NCBI RefSeq assembly: GCF_000287675.1
Contig: NZ_ALJL01000030.1
Coordinates: 49,366 to 113,365 of the forward strand
Length of the DNA stretch: 64,000 nt
Source: Lachnoanaerobaculum sp. ICM7
GTDB taxonomy: Bacteria > Bacillota > Clostridia > Lachnospirales > Lachnospiraceae
Direction: 5' to 3'
In this document: one piece after another, positions 35,019-42,944 of the stretch
Position numbering within the stretch: the first letter of the stretch is position 1
Layout of the letters: the number at the start of each line of letters is the position of its first letter
The notes under the pieces: model-generated
The model's database searches: none
The model's input: the letters and a program-made list of their open reading frames with translations, nothing else
Told to the model about the DNA's origin: nothing
Program-made: the position numbers and the translations under genes

Positions 35019-35177
35019 AAATCATATAAAGAATTAAGTTACAGCAAAGCACATAATCTTAAAGTTTTAAATGGTTCATGTACGTGCAAGATAACAACAA
35101 ATTGGATTAGAAAGTTATTCACAGATTTGTTTAACATAATATAATTAAAGTACGTAGTAAAAGAGGGGGTGAGTTGT

Positions 35178-36266
35178 TTGTCATACAACAGTTGGGATCT
35201 TGAGCTAAACGAATACATACGCCAAGGTGAACCGGATAAGGTTGAAAAGAGTAATGCATGGAAAACTGCTATCGGGCTTCAGGATGTTGACGGACTTAAG
35301 CCATCAAAGTATTTGATTGAAACTGCAAAAGATCATATTGAAGGTAAGATCAGTATTTCTGAAGCAGATAGGCTTATTAGCAGTTACTATAAAGAGAGAA
35401 AAGACAGGGATGGTGTGGAAGCAGATACTAAAGAAGCGGATATTGTATCTGTAAGAATCGCAAAATTACTTGGAGAGAAGACCTTTCAATTTTCACCGGT
35501 AGAATTACAAAATATTCATCGTAAATTATTTGAAGGTGTACTTCATTATGCCGGAAGAATAAGAGATTACAATATTACAAAAAATGAGTGGGTGCTTAAG
35601 GGAGATACAGTACTGTATGCATCGTTTGACAGTATTGGGGCTACACTTGATTACGACTTTTCGCAGGAGAAGAACTTCTCCTATAAGGGACTGAATATAC
35701 ATGAGGCTATTAGACATTTTGCAAAATTCACATCAGGTATATGGCAAATCCATCCGTTTGGAGAAGGAAATACAAGATCAACTGCAGTATTTATTATAAA
35801 ATACTTAAAGACATTCGGTTTTGCCATAAGTAACGATACATTTGCCCAAAATTCATGGTATTTCAGAAATGCTCTAGTGCGAGCAAATTATAATAATATG
35901 AGAGCAGGTATTCATGCTACAATTGAATTTCTTGAATTATTCTTTGAAAATCTTTTAATGGATGCGAAGCATGATTTAAAAAATAGATACATGCATATTG
36001 ATTTTGATGGCCAAAATGCCATTCAAAGTGCCAATAATTCAGTTCCAAAGTGCCAAAATGGCACTTTGGAAATATCTTTGGAAGAATTAGCTATTATAAA
36101 TGCTTTAAAGACTAATTCGGCATTAACTCAAAAACAGATATCGGAGCTTGTAGGGAAGTCGGAGAGAACGATTAAGAGATGTACAGTGGAAATGCAGGAA
36201 AAAGGTTTAATTGCTCGCGAGAATGGAAAACGAAACGGTAAGTGGAAGATACTTATAGAAGCATAA
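35178..36266 (+). CDS. Fic-family AMP-transferase with C-terminal winged helix
   Basis: A 362-residue protein; TTG 35178 is preferred over GTG 35169, which is part of the AGAGGGGGTG ribosome-binding site. The N-terminal segment (EYIRQGEPDKVEKSNAWKTA ... TAKDHIEGKISISEADRLI) resembles the VbhA-type antitoxin region often fused to Fic. The Fic core has the active-site loop HPFGEGNTR at 192-200, with the catalytic His and the GN anion site. A linker and winged helix (LTQKQISELVGKSERTIKR) close the protein. Fic enzymes AMPylate or otherwise NMP-modify target hydroxyls. The built-in inhibitory segment and DNA-binding domain suggest an autoregulated toxin-like enzyme. Confidence 0.8.
   Translation: MSYNSWDLELNEYIRQGEPDKVEKSNAWKTAIGLQDVDGLKPSKYLIETAKDHIEGKISISEADRLISSYYKERKDRDGVEADTKEADIVSVRIAKLLGEKTFQFSPVELQNIHRKLFEGVLHYAGRIRDYNITKNEWVLKGDTVLYASFDSIGATLDYDFSQEKNFSYKGLNIHEAIRHFAKFTSGIWQIHPFGEGNTRSTAVFIIKYLKTFGFAISNDTFAQNSWYFRNALVRANYNNMRAGIHATIEFLELFFENLLMDAKHDLKNRYMHIDFDGQNAIQSANNSVPKCQNGTLEISLEELAIINALKTNSALTQKQISELVGKSERTIKRCTVEMQEKGLIARENGKRNGKWKILIEA
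36043..36071. repeat. perfect palindrome in the Fic linker coding region
   Basis: TTCCAAAGTGCCA and TGGCACTTTGGAA are perfect 13-bp arms around AAA. They are preceded by two more CAAA(G/A)TGCCA half-sites (from 36010 and 36024). The protein linker here reads VPKCQNGTLE. The same block, now followed by a T tract, is found at 38567-38601. Confidence 0.6.
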
Positions 36267-36288
36267 TATGCATTCAAAAAGGAAGAGT

Positions 36289-36440
36289 ATGCAATTAGGA
36301 TGGATTGATTTTTCAAAAGAAGATAGACAAAAGACACCGGATGTTATAAATCTGCCACATAGTGATAAGCTCATAGAGAACTTGTGTATTGCGGTATAGG
36401 TACTATCTCAGTTTTCTAGGAGAGAGTATTGAAATGGGTG
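36289..36440 (+). pseudogene. chimeric remnant: DUF6361 start joined to rlmD fragments
   Basis: ATG 36289 encodes MQLGWIDFSKEDRQK, the typical beginning of DUF6361 proteins. It then joins sequence nearly identical to three separate pieces of rlmD: CTGCCACATAGTGATAAGCT (as at 29969), GCGGTATAGGTACTAT (as at 30255) and TTTTCTAGGAG (as at 30628). The frame stops at 36399. It shows repeated deletion in an ancestral locus that once held a second rlmD-like gene. Confidence 0.55.
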
Positions 36441-36503
36441 CAGTGAACTGATGAGATTGAGAGGGTGTTATTCAGAGAAAATATAATATAGGAGGAGTAT
36501 GAA

Positions 36504-37724
36504 ATGGTAAATTTATTAGGTGAAAAAATAAGGCATAAAACACTAGGAATAGGAGAAGTTATTTATGTTGAGGAAAACTATATAACTATTAAGTTTCCTT
36601 CTAAAACAGCAAGATTTGCATATCCAAGTGCTTTCGAAAAGTATTTAAGCCCGGAAGAAAACAAAATAGCAGATGCCGTTAATGCCGACTTAGCCATGGC
36701 AATAGATGTAGAAGCAAAAAAGAAGGCTGAAGAGGAAGTACAAAAAGCCAAAGAAGAGCGGCAACAACAGAATATACGGCAAGAAAAGAAAAATAAAACA
36801 AAAGCCGGTAAGTCCATTAATGTTAAACGTAAATACGTAATAAAAAAGACAAGGGGTAAGTCACTTAAGTATTTATTTTTTCAAGATGAATACTATGAAG
36901 AAGAGTGCAAAGGTCAGTTTATATGCATAAAGGGAATTAAAAAAGATGATTGTACAGTTCACTATAGAGATCCGTTGTTTGATGTGATTTCAGGAGACAT
37001 TGTTTTTCATTGTGTCAAAGGATATGTAAGAGCTATTAGTATTGTAAAAGATAAATGCTTTAAAAGTGTACATACAGATCATTCCGTTGAGAGTATAGTT
37101 GGTGATGATAGCAGTAATCTAAAAATAGATTGTGAGTATCATGTTTTAAAAAATCCGGTTAAGTATAATGATAATATTATAAAAAAATATGCTGAATTAA
37201 ATACAAAAACAGATAAAAATAAAGGATATTTGTTTAGCCTAGATAATAAGTTAGCCTGTTGCTTGCTTAAAGATGTATTTGATAAGAATAGTTTTTTGAA
37301 GAGTATTACCGTTATGTACGCAAATTTAGACGGTATGCCGGTTATTACAAGTAAAGATGATTTGCTTGTTAATTGTAAAGTATTGGATGAATATATTGAA
37401 TCAAGGAGAGATCCGGAATATTCATATGCTTTGGATTTGATTAAGCGTGGAATTTGTTTTGTAGCAATAAAGACTAATGGGGACTATAAGTTTTATCCAA
37501 GTAGATTTGTAGGTTATAAAAATAATTCCAGATTAAAACATATGAATAATCGTTGGAGAGATGGTAGAGAAACTAATCCTGTAATTAGCTATGTATTAAA
37601 AAAAGGTGAACCTCTTCCTAATATAGAACTTGAAGTTTTATATAGAGAGTATTGTGAAAGGCTTGGTTTTGAAGCAATGGATAAAGGTTCTTTTGGAAAT
37701 GACCATAAATATTGGGAGATGTAA
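36504..37724 (+). CDS. multi-domain protein with an EVE-like modified-base-reader region
   Basis: A 406-residue protein. Residues 1-48 are a small beta domain (GEKIRHKTLGIGEVIYVEENYITIKF) of the type that follows UvrD helicases or nucleases. Residues ~60-105 are charged coiled coil. Residues ~120-255 resemble an EVE/PUA-like domain, notably VISGDIVFHCVKGYVRAISIV. Residues 305-406 are a conserved tail (FYPSRFVGYKNNS, DGRETNPVI) known to me from restriction-associated proteins. No nuclease HNH or PD-(D/E)XK motif is clear. EVE domains read modified bases, so a role in restriction of modified DNA is plausible. The ribosome-binding site is TAGGAGGAG. Confidence 0.55.
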   Translation: MVNLLGEKIRHKTLGIGEVIYVEENYITIKFPSKTARFAYPSAFEKYLSPEENKIADAVNADLAMAIDVEAKKKAEEEVQKAKEERQQQNIRQEKKNKTKAGKSINVKRKYVIKKTRGKSLKYLFFQDEYYEEECKGQFICIKGIKKDDCTVHYRDPLFDVISGDIVFHCVKGYVRAISIVKDKCFKSVHTDHSVESIVGDDSSNLKIDCEYHVLKNPVKYNDNIIKKYAELNTKTDKNKGYLFSLDNKLACCLLKDVFDKNSFLKSITVMYANLDGMPVITSKDDLLVNCKVLDEYIESRRDPEYSYALDLIKRGICFVAIKTNGDYKFYPSRFVGYKNNSRLKHMNNRWRDGRETNPVISYVLKKGEPLPNIELEVLYREYCERLGFEAMDKGSFGNDHKYWEM

Positions 37725-37869
37725 GTAATGATGAGATTTTTACAATGAGCATACGGCAGAACTCATTTTATTCGGGGGTGCCAAGAAATATTTGAAAGAA
37801 CATTTAGGATAAAGTAAGACCTCAGCCATCAGTAAACGAAAATCAGAAGTTACCACTTTGGAGGATAGA
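37725..37869 (+). other. intergenic stretch with a possible mobilisation-gene remnant
   Basis: A short frame reads HTAELILFGGAKKYLKEHLG before a stop near 37818. It resembles C-terminal ends of relaxase or mobilisation proteins of Clostridia, but it is too short to be sure. A second open piece, SKRKSEVTTLEDR, runs into the next gene. Confidence 0.2.
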
Positions 37870-38388
37870 GTGAAGCTTATAAAAAGAAGATTGATAGTTG
37901 CTTTATATGTAACATTTATGATGATTATAACTTTGCCGACCATATTTTATGTATTTCAATGGGATATAACATCCGGAGAAACATTTTTCTACAGGGGAGA
38001 AAAATTCATATATAACTTTATGGTCTATATATTAGAGCCATTGATTGTAATGGCTTATATTTATTTTGTTTATGTAACAACAGCGAGCTTGAGGTTTTAC
38101 TTGAAATATAAGGAGTTTGGAGCAAATTGTTATTATTTTCATAGAGATATACTTTATATACATTCCAAATTTTTACCAATTCCCATAGAGAAGATAGAAT
38201 ATATGAAAATAGTACGACATGTATATCGAATCGAATACTTTGTAATTTCAATCAAAATTAAAAATAAGATGTTAAAACATAAATTCCGACTGGGTATTGG
38301 TGGTTTTATTCGTGGAGATAATAGTGTCTTACTGAAAAAATTGATAGATGATTTGAATAAACGAGATATTCCATATGTGATGAAATAG
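37870..38388 (+). CDS. small membrane protein with C-terminal soluble domain
   Basis: A 172-residue protein starting at GTG 37870 with GGAGG five bases upstream (a TTG start at 37858 is less likely). Two membrane segments (~10-28 and ~53-75) are joined by an extracellular loop. The C-terminal ~100 residues alternate aromatic strands (NCYYFHRDILYIHSKFLPIPIEKIEYMKI, KNKMLKHKFRLGIGG) like the YcxB or bacterial PH-type domains. Function unknown. Confidence 0.55.
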   Translation: MKLIKRRLIVALYVTFMMIITLPTIFYVFQWDITSGETFFYRGEKFIYNFMVYILEPLIVMAYIYFVYVTTASLRFYLKYKEFGANCYYFHRDILYIHSKFLPIPIEKIEYMKIVRHVYRIEYFVISIKIKNKMLKHKFRLGIGGFIRGDNSVLLKKLIDDLNKRDIPYVMK

Positions 38389-38496
38389 TAAAGTATATCG
38401 AATAGGTAATTCTTTATAAAGTGTATGATGGGCAGTTAGTAAATATGGTAATACTTGGAGATAAGATATTTCAATGATTATTAATAGCTACCAAAC

Positions 38497-38601
38497 ATGA
38501 ATAAAAAAATTGATATATACATTGATTTCAATGCCCAAAGTGCCATTCAAAGTGCCAATGATCCGATTTCAAAGTGCCAAAATGGCACTTTGAAATTTTT
38601 T
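38497..38601 (+). terminator. third fic remnant forming a perfect terminator
   Basis: From about 38500 the sequence copies the fic linker (AAAAAATTGATATATACATT, then CAAAGTGCCATTCAAAGTGCC). TTTCAAAGTGCCA (38567-38579) and TGGCACTTTGAAA (38583-38595) are perfect 13-bp arms with an AAA loop, directly followed by TTTTTT. It is therefore a strong intrinsic terminator. The upstream part of the gap (38389-38496) has no recognisable content. Confidence 0.65.
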
Positions 38602-38606
38602 ATTTT

Positions 38607-38654
38607 ACTTTCTTTTGTGCTGCATTTATTATATAATAAAGCACAAAAGGAAGT
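38607..38654 (+). promoter_or_regulatory. abiE promoter and inverted-repeat operator
   Basis: ACTTTCTTTTGTGCT (38607-38621) and AGCACAAAAGGAAGT (38640-38654) are 15-bp arms with one mismatch. TATAAT (38632-38637) lies between them. AbiEi antitoxins autoregulate by binding inverted repeats at their promoter, so this fits an operator of the downstream gene. The right arm contains the AAAGGAAG ribosome-binding site. Confidence 0.55.
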
Positions 38655-38660
38655 AAAGCT

Positions 38661-39256
38661 ATGAATACAGATAATATAAAAAAATTGTAGAAAAAAACAA
38701 TGGTATAATTACTGCGAAGGAAGCTGATAAATACGGTATTGACTCATGGTATCTTACAGATATGGTTAGAAAGGGAGAACTTGAGAGAATTGGCAGAGGA
38801 ATTTATTTTGATAGCGGCTTTGACAACTATGATGAAATGTACTTCTTTCAACTCCAAAATAAAGTATGTATATACTCCTATCAAACTGCGCTATACATAC
38901 ATGGATTAACTGAAAGACTTCCATACATAAATGAAGTTACAGTATATCAGGGGTATAATCCATGGAGATTTAAGGGGATGGTTAATGTACATCAAGTAAA
39001 AAAGGAGTGGCATAAACTCGGTGTTGTAGAAAAATATACAGATATGGGAAATCCTGTTAAGGTATATGATATGGAGAGAACTATTTGTGATATAGTCAGA
39101 GATAGGAAAAGGCAGGATTCGGAGATATTTTCTAAAGCTTGGAAATTTTATCTTAAAAACAGCTTGAAAGATATATGGAGGCTTAGAGATTACGCAAATA
39201 TATTTGGGATATCAGAACGTATTGAGAGTATTTTGGAGGTACTTGCATATGAATAA
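38661..39256 (+). pseudogene. abiEi: AbiEi-type antitoxin with a poly-A frameshift at codon 8
   Basis: From ATG 38661 the frame reads MNTDNIKKL then stops. If the A7 tract at 38678-38684 had one more A, it would continue into KIVEKNNGIITAKEADKYGIDSWYLTDMVRKGELERIGRGIY, the AbiEi winged helix. The rest, LQNKVCIYSYQTALYIHGL ... NVHQVKKEW, is the AbiEi C-terminal domain, about 198 residues in all. An internal start at 38762 would give 164 residues lacking part of the winged helix. AbiEi represses the operon and antagonises the AbiEii nucleotidyltransferase (type IV toxin-antitoxin, abortive infection). It overlaps the next start (ATGAATAA). Confidence 0.7.
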
Positions 39257-39489
39257 AGACAGTATTACAAGTAAGCTGAGAAATAAAGCAAAGTCGCTTG
39301 GTCTGAATTATAATCTGGTGTTAAGTAAGTTTTTTTTCGATGAATTTCTAAAAATATTGTCAAAGAGTAAATATCAAGAAAATTTTATGCTAAAGGGGTA
39401 AGGCTTGATTCTGTAGAGATTAAAAAAATTCTTGACAGTGTCTTATATGATGAGTTTAGAACAGGGGTATGGTTTAAGCCCGTTTTCTA
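39249..39489 (+). pseudogene. abiEii: truncated AbiEii-type nucleotidyltransferase toxin
   Basis: ATG 39249 begins MNKDSITSKLRNKAKSLGLN, typical of AbiEii, then KSKYQENFMLKG and a stop at 39401. The nucleotidyltransferase GG..L.L..R.T.DID motif that should follow is missing. Another frame continues RLDSVEIKKILDSVL and TGVWFKPVF up to about 39489, resembling the next part of the family. The toxin is thus destroyed. Bases 39490-39770 contain no gene that I can see. Confidence 0.6.
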
Positions 39490-39770
39490 AGGAGAAGAGC
39501 TTACCTGATTAAACCTTCGTTACAGTTATAGTTTAATAAAAGCTATAATATTAAAAAAATAAAAAAATTTTAAAACCATGCAATAAAATGAAGTCCTCGT
39601 GCATTAATATAGTGAAAGGGTAAATAAGAGAACTTAAAAAAGACAGTATTATCCATATAAACGTCGACGGTGGATGATAAATCTATTAAGAACTCATGAC
39701 CTTTTGAAAAAACGCTTGTATTAACAGATTGGTAAAATTATTTTCACTGTACACGGAAAGGATTGAAAAT

Positions 39771-40385
39771 ATGAAAAAGTTTAATAAATTAAGTAAAGGT
39801 TTTATAGGTGCGGTAACAGTAACTTGCATGTTATTTGCAGCAGGAATGACAGGAGTTCCATATTATGGAAGCAGCTTTGTTGCTAAGTCAAAAGTATCCA
39901 AATCATATAAAGCAGCAAAGAAAATAACAGCTGATGAGGCTAAAAGAATTGCGCTTGCACACGCAAAATTGGCGGAAAAGGACGTAACTTTTGTTAAAGT
40001 AGAGCTTGAGCTTGAGGATAATAACAGATATGAGTACGATGTTGATTTTTACAGCGGAAATGTAGAATATGATTATGAGATAGATGCAGTGAGCGGAGCT
40101 ATATTATCAGCTGATAGGGATATTGAGAACTATGTGATACCTACACAGCCAAGCACAGCAGCTGCTAATACTCAAACTTCAGAGATTTCGGTAGAAAAAG
40201 CAAAGCAGATAGCACTTTCACACGCAGGAGTGGGCTCGGCAAAATTTAAAAAGGCTAAACTTGATTATGAAAACGGTGTTAAAGTTTATGATATCGAGTT
40301 CAAAGTCGAAAACTTGGAATATGAATATGATATAAATGTTTCAAACGGAGCAATAATCTCAAGCAGTGTAGAGATAGATGATTAA
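39771..40385 (+). CDS. secreted protein with two PepSY domains
   Basis: A 204-residue protein starting at ATG 39771 with GGAAAGGA upstream (the frame is open from TTG 39729). A signal peptide or single N-terminal membrane segment (~10-28) is followed by two PepSY repeats, each with the pattern ITADEAKRIALAHA / ISVEKAKQIALSHAG, a central strand pair (YEYDVDFYSG; VYDIEFKVEN) and a terminal YEYDINVSNGAI. The domain is thought to inhibit proteases or bind wall components. Monocistronic, with its own terminator. Confidence 0.85.
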   Translation: MKKFNKLSKGFIGAVTVTCMLFAAGMTGVPYYGSSFVAKSKVSKSYKAAKKITADEAKRIALAHAKLAEKDVTFVKVELELEDNNRYEYDVDFYSGNVEYDYEIDAVSGAILSADRDIENYVIPTQPSTAAANTQTSEISVEKAKQIALSHAGVGSAKFKKAKLDYENGVKVYDIEFKVENLEYEYDINVSNGAIISSSVEIDD

Positions 40386-40404
40386 TAATGATATAGATTA
40401 ACAA

Positions 40405-40452
40405 AGTCCTCCGGATTTTAGATAAAACATCTAAAGTCCGGGGGATTTTTTA
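40405..40452 (+). terminator. rho-independent terminator
   Basis: AGTCCTCCGGA followed by TTTAGAT pairs with ATCTAAA then TCCGGGGGA, giving a long stem with small mismatches, and ends in TTTTTT. It closes the PepSY gene. Confidence 0.7.
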
Positions 40453-40503
40453 TATTGAAAGGATGTAGTTATTAAAAATAATTGAGAAATAAAAATATAT
40501 TAA

Positions 40504-40540
40504 ACTTGTACTTGACTCAGATACAAGTACAAGTTATACT
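40504..40540 (+). promoter_or_regulatory. promoter and 31-bp inverted-repeat operator of the Rrf2 operon
   Basis: TTGACT (40512-40517), 17 bp, then TATACT (40535-40540) is a good sigma-A promoter. ACTTGTACTTG (40504-40514) and CAAGTACAAGT (40524-40534) are perfect 11-bp arms with a 9-bp centre covering the -35 and the whole spacer. An Rrf2 or MarR/HxlR-type repressor bound here would block RNA polymerase. The downstream Rrf2 gene is the obvious candidate. Confidence 0.75.
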
Positions 40541-40570
40541 ACTCAAAGTAAACTTAAGAAAGGAAAAGGT

Positions 40571-40996
40571 ATGGATACTAAATTTTCAATAGCATTACAT
40601 ATATTGGTATATATAGAGGAGACTGAAAATGTTGTTACCTCAGAGCTTTTGGCAAAGAGTGTGGGAACAAATGCCAGTCACATCAGGAAAATAATTACAT
40701 TACTAAAGGATGCGAACATTATAGAGAGTCAGCAGGGAAAAAAGGGAATGAGCTTAAAAGTAAAATCAGATAAGCTTACATTAGACATAGTATATTTAGC
40801 AGTTTATCCGGAGAAAGATCTGTTGCATATTCATGATACAGCAAATAAAGAATGTCCTGTTGGAGCAAATATCAAGGAAGCTTTACTTCCAATATTTGAA
40901 GATTCAGAGAAACAGTTACTTTTAAATTTAAAGAACAAAACACTCAAGGCATTAATTGAAGATATGTATGAGAATTATAATAAGAAGAATAAGTAG
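40571..40996 (+). CDS. Rrf2-family transcriptional regulator
   Basis: A 141-residue Rrf2 protein of the YwnA subgroup: DTKFSIALHILVYIEE, TSELLAKSVGTNASHIRKIITLLKDANII as the winged helix, then a beta hairpin (GKKGMSLKV). Only one cysteine is visible (KECPVGANI), so an Fe-S cluster of the IscR type is unlikely; single-cysteine members can sense electrophiles by thiol modification. It heads an operon with a quinone reductase and a nitroreductase, which suits a quinone or electrophile-stress regulator. Confidence 0.82.
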   Translation: MDTKFSIALHILVYIEETENVVTSELLAKSVGTNASHIRKIITLLKDANIIESQQGKKGMSLKVKSDKLTLDIVYLAVYPEKDLLHIHDTANKECPVGANIKEALLPIFEDSEKQLLLNLKNKTLKALIEDMYENYNKKNK

Positions 40997-41005
40997 AGGT
41001 GAAAA

Positions 41006-42004
41006 ATGAGAGCGGCACAGGTAGAACAATATAATAAAAATAATATTTCAGTAAAAATGGTTAGTTTAGATATACCGGTTATAGGAGAGAGAGATGTACT
41101 TGTAAGAGTATCTGCGGCAGGTGTAAATCCGCTTGACAATATGATTTCTCGTGGAGAAGTAAAAATGATAGTTCCATATAAACTACCTACAGTTGCAGGT
41201 AATGAATTTGTGGGAGTAGTTGAAAAAGTGGGAGCAAATGTATCTAAATTCAAAGTTAATGATCGTGTTTTTGCAAGACTGCCACTTGATAAAATTGGAG
41301 CATTTGCAGAATATGTGGCTGTAAATGAGAATGCAATTGCAAAGGTACCGAATTATCTTTCAGATGTAGAGGCGGCGGCAGTACCATTGACAGCACTTAC
41401 TATAATGCAAGTATTGGAGCTTATGAAAGCGGAAAAAGGAAAAACTATCTTTATTTCAGGAGGTACAGGAAGTGTGGGAGCAATGGCTATTCCTATAGCT
41501 AAGGCAAAGGGACTTGAGGTTATTACAAACGGAAGTGCAGAAAATAAAGACAGAGTTTTAGAACTTGGTGCAAGCAGGTTTATTGATTATAAAACAGAAG
41601 ACTACAGTAAGTCTTTATCAAATATTGATTATGTACTGGATACTCTTGGTGGAAATGAAACCGAGAAACAGATGCAGATTCTAAAAAAAGGTGGAAAAAT
41701 GGTTTCTCTTAGAGCAATGCCAAATGGAGCTTTCGCTAAGAGAATGAGACTCCCAATGTGGAAGCAGATAATTCTTGGCTTTGCGGGAAGTAAGTTTGAT
41801 AAACTGGCAGGAAAATACGGGATTTCCTATGACTTCATTTTTGTTGAATCAAGCGGAAAACAGTTACAGGAAGTAGCTGACTTATTTGAAAAGTTAAAGA
41901 TAAAGCCGTCTATAGATACAGTATATACTTTGGAAGAGGTGAACTCGGCATTAGATAAGGTGGCAAATGGTCGTTCCAATGGTAAAACAGTTATTACTAT
42001 GTAA
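41006..42004 (+). CDS. NADPH:quinone reductase-like MDR oxidoreductase
   Basis: A 332-residue medium-chain dehydrogenase/reductase without the zinc ligands of alcohol dehydrogenases. The catalytic domain starts AAQVEQYNKNNISVKMV, has VSAAGVNPLDNMI and PTVAGNEFVGVVEKVG, and the Rossmann NADPH motif is ISGGTGSVGAMAIPIAKAKG. The family reduces quinones, enones or other electrophiles. It begins nine bases after the Rrf2 stop with AGAGGTG as ribosome-binding site, so the operon is regulated by it. Confidence 0.85.
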   Translation: MRAAQVEQYNKNNISVKMVSLDIPVIGERDVLVRVSAAGVNPLDNMISRGEVKMIVPYKLPTVAGNEFVGVVEKVGANVSKFKVNDRVFARLPLDKIGAFAEYVAVNENAIAKVPNYLSDVEAAAVPLTALTIMQVLELMKAEKGKTIFISGGTGSVGAMAIPIAKAKGLEVITNGSAENKDRVLELGASRFIDYKTEDYSKSLSNIDYVLDTLGGNETEKQMQILKKGGKMVSLRAMPNGAFAKRMRLPMWKQIILGFAGSKFDKLAGKYGISYDFIFVESSGKQLQEVADLFEKLKIKPSIDTVYTLEEVNSALDKVANGRSNGKTVITM

Positions 42005-42013
42005 GGAGATAAG

Positions 42014-42868
42014 ATGCAATTTAAAGAAGTGGATAAATTAAATGTAGATGTAAAGGAAGCTGTGAAAAAGCGTGTAAGTACAAGAAGTTTTGAAGATAAG
42101 TCATTGAGTGAAGACGACAAGAACAGAATTTTGGAGATAAATAGTGGGTTAACCAATCCTTTTGATGTCAATGTCAGAGTACAATATATCAGCAAGGATT
42201 CCGGTGCTGAAGGTGTTCAGCTCGGTACTTATGGAACTATTAAAGGAGCCAAAGATTACCTTGCTATAACGGTTAAAGATGAACCATTTGCTATGGAGGC
42301 GGTAGGATATCAATTTGAAAATTTGGTACTGAATGCTACACAGATGGGGCTTGGAACAGTCTGGCTTGCCGCGACTTTCAGCAGAAAGAACTTTGAAAAG
42401 GCAATGGAAATTTCTTCAGATGATCTGTTTCCATGCATCAGCCCGATAGGATATCCTTCCGAAAAGAAATCACTTGTAGAAAAACTTACAAGAGTAGGGC
42501 TTGGTTCGAAAAACAGAAAGTCTTGGGAGAAAATCTTTTTCTTAAATGATTTTGAACATTCTTTATCAAAGGATGATGCAGGAACATATGAACAGTCACT
42601 TGAAATGCTAAGATTGGCACCAAGCTCTACAAATGCTCAACCTTGGGCTGTAGTAAAGGAAGGAAACAAATTCCACTTCTTTTGCGATTATAAGAACAAT
42701 ATAAATGAAGATATGAGAAAGATAAAACATCTGGATCTGGGTATAGCTTTATCACATTTCCATCAAACAGCTATGGCAGACGGATTAACCGGGAAATTTG
42801 AAATAGAAGATATCAAATTTACAACACCTGAAAATATGCATTATGTAATATCTTATGTAGCTAAATAA
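42014..42868 (+). CDS. nitroreductase-family flavoprotein
   Basis: A 284-residue protein of the putative TM nitroreductase type: VKEAVKKRVSTRSFEDKSLS at the N-terminus binds FMN phosphate, FENLVLNATQMGLGTVWLAATFSRKNFEKA forms the flavin site, and LRLAPSSTNAQPWAVVKEG recalls a second nitroreductase-like half. It would reduce nitro-aromatics or quinones with NAD(P)H. It starts nine bases after the quinone reductase stop and is the last gene before a terminator. Confidence 0.82.
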   Translation: MQFKEVDKLNVDVKEAVKKRVSTRSFEDKSLSEDDKNRILEINSGLTNPFDVNVRVQYISKDSGAEGVQLGTYGTIKGAKDYLAITVKDEPFAMEAVGYQFENLVLNATQMGLGTVWLAATFSRKNFEKAMEISSDDLFPCISPIGYPSEKKSLVEKLTRVGLGSKNRKSWEKIFFLNDFEHSLSKDDAGTYEQSLEMLRLAPSSTNAQPWAVVKEGNKFHFFCDYKNNINEDMRKIKHLDLGIALSHFHQTAMADGLTGKFEIEDIKFTTPENMHYVISYVAK

Positions 42869-42881
42869 AACAATATATTTG

Positions 42882-42912
42882 AAAAAGTCTCGGTTTAATT
42901 CCGAGATTTTCT
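42882..42912 (+). terminator. rho-independent terminator
   Basis: TCTCGG (42888-42893) and CCGAGA (42901-42906) form a GC-rich stem with outer A-T pairs and end in TTTTCTT. It closes the Rrf2 operon. Confidence 0.75.
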
Positions 42913-42944
42913 TATTGTACAATATCAAGTCTATAAGAGTTTAA

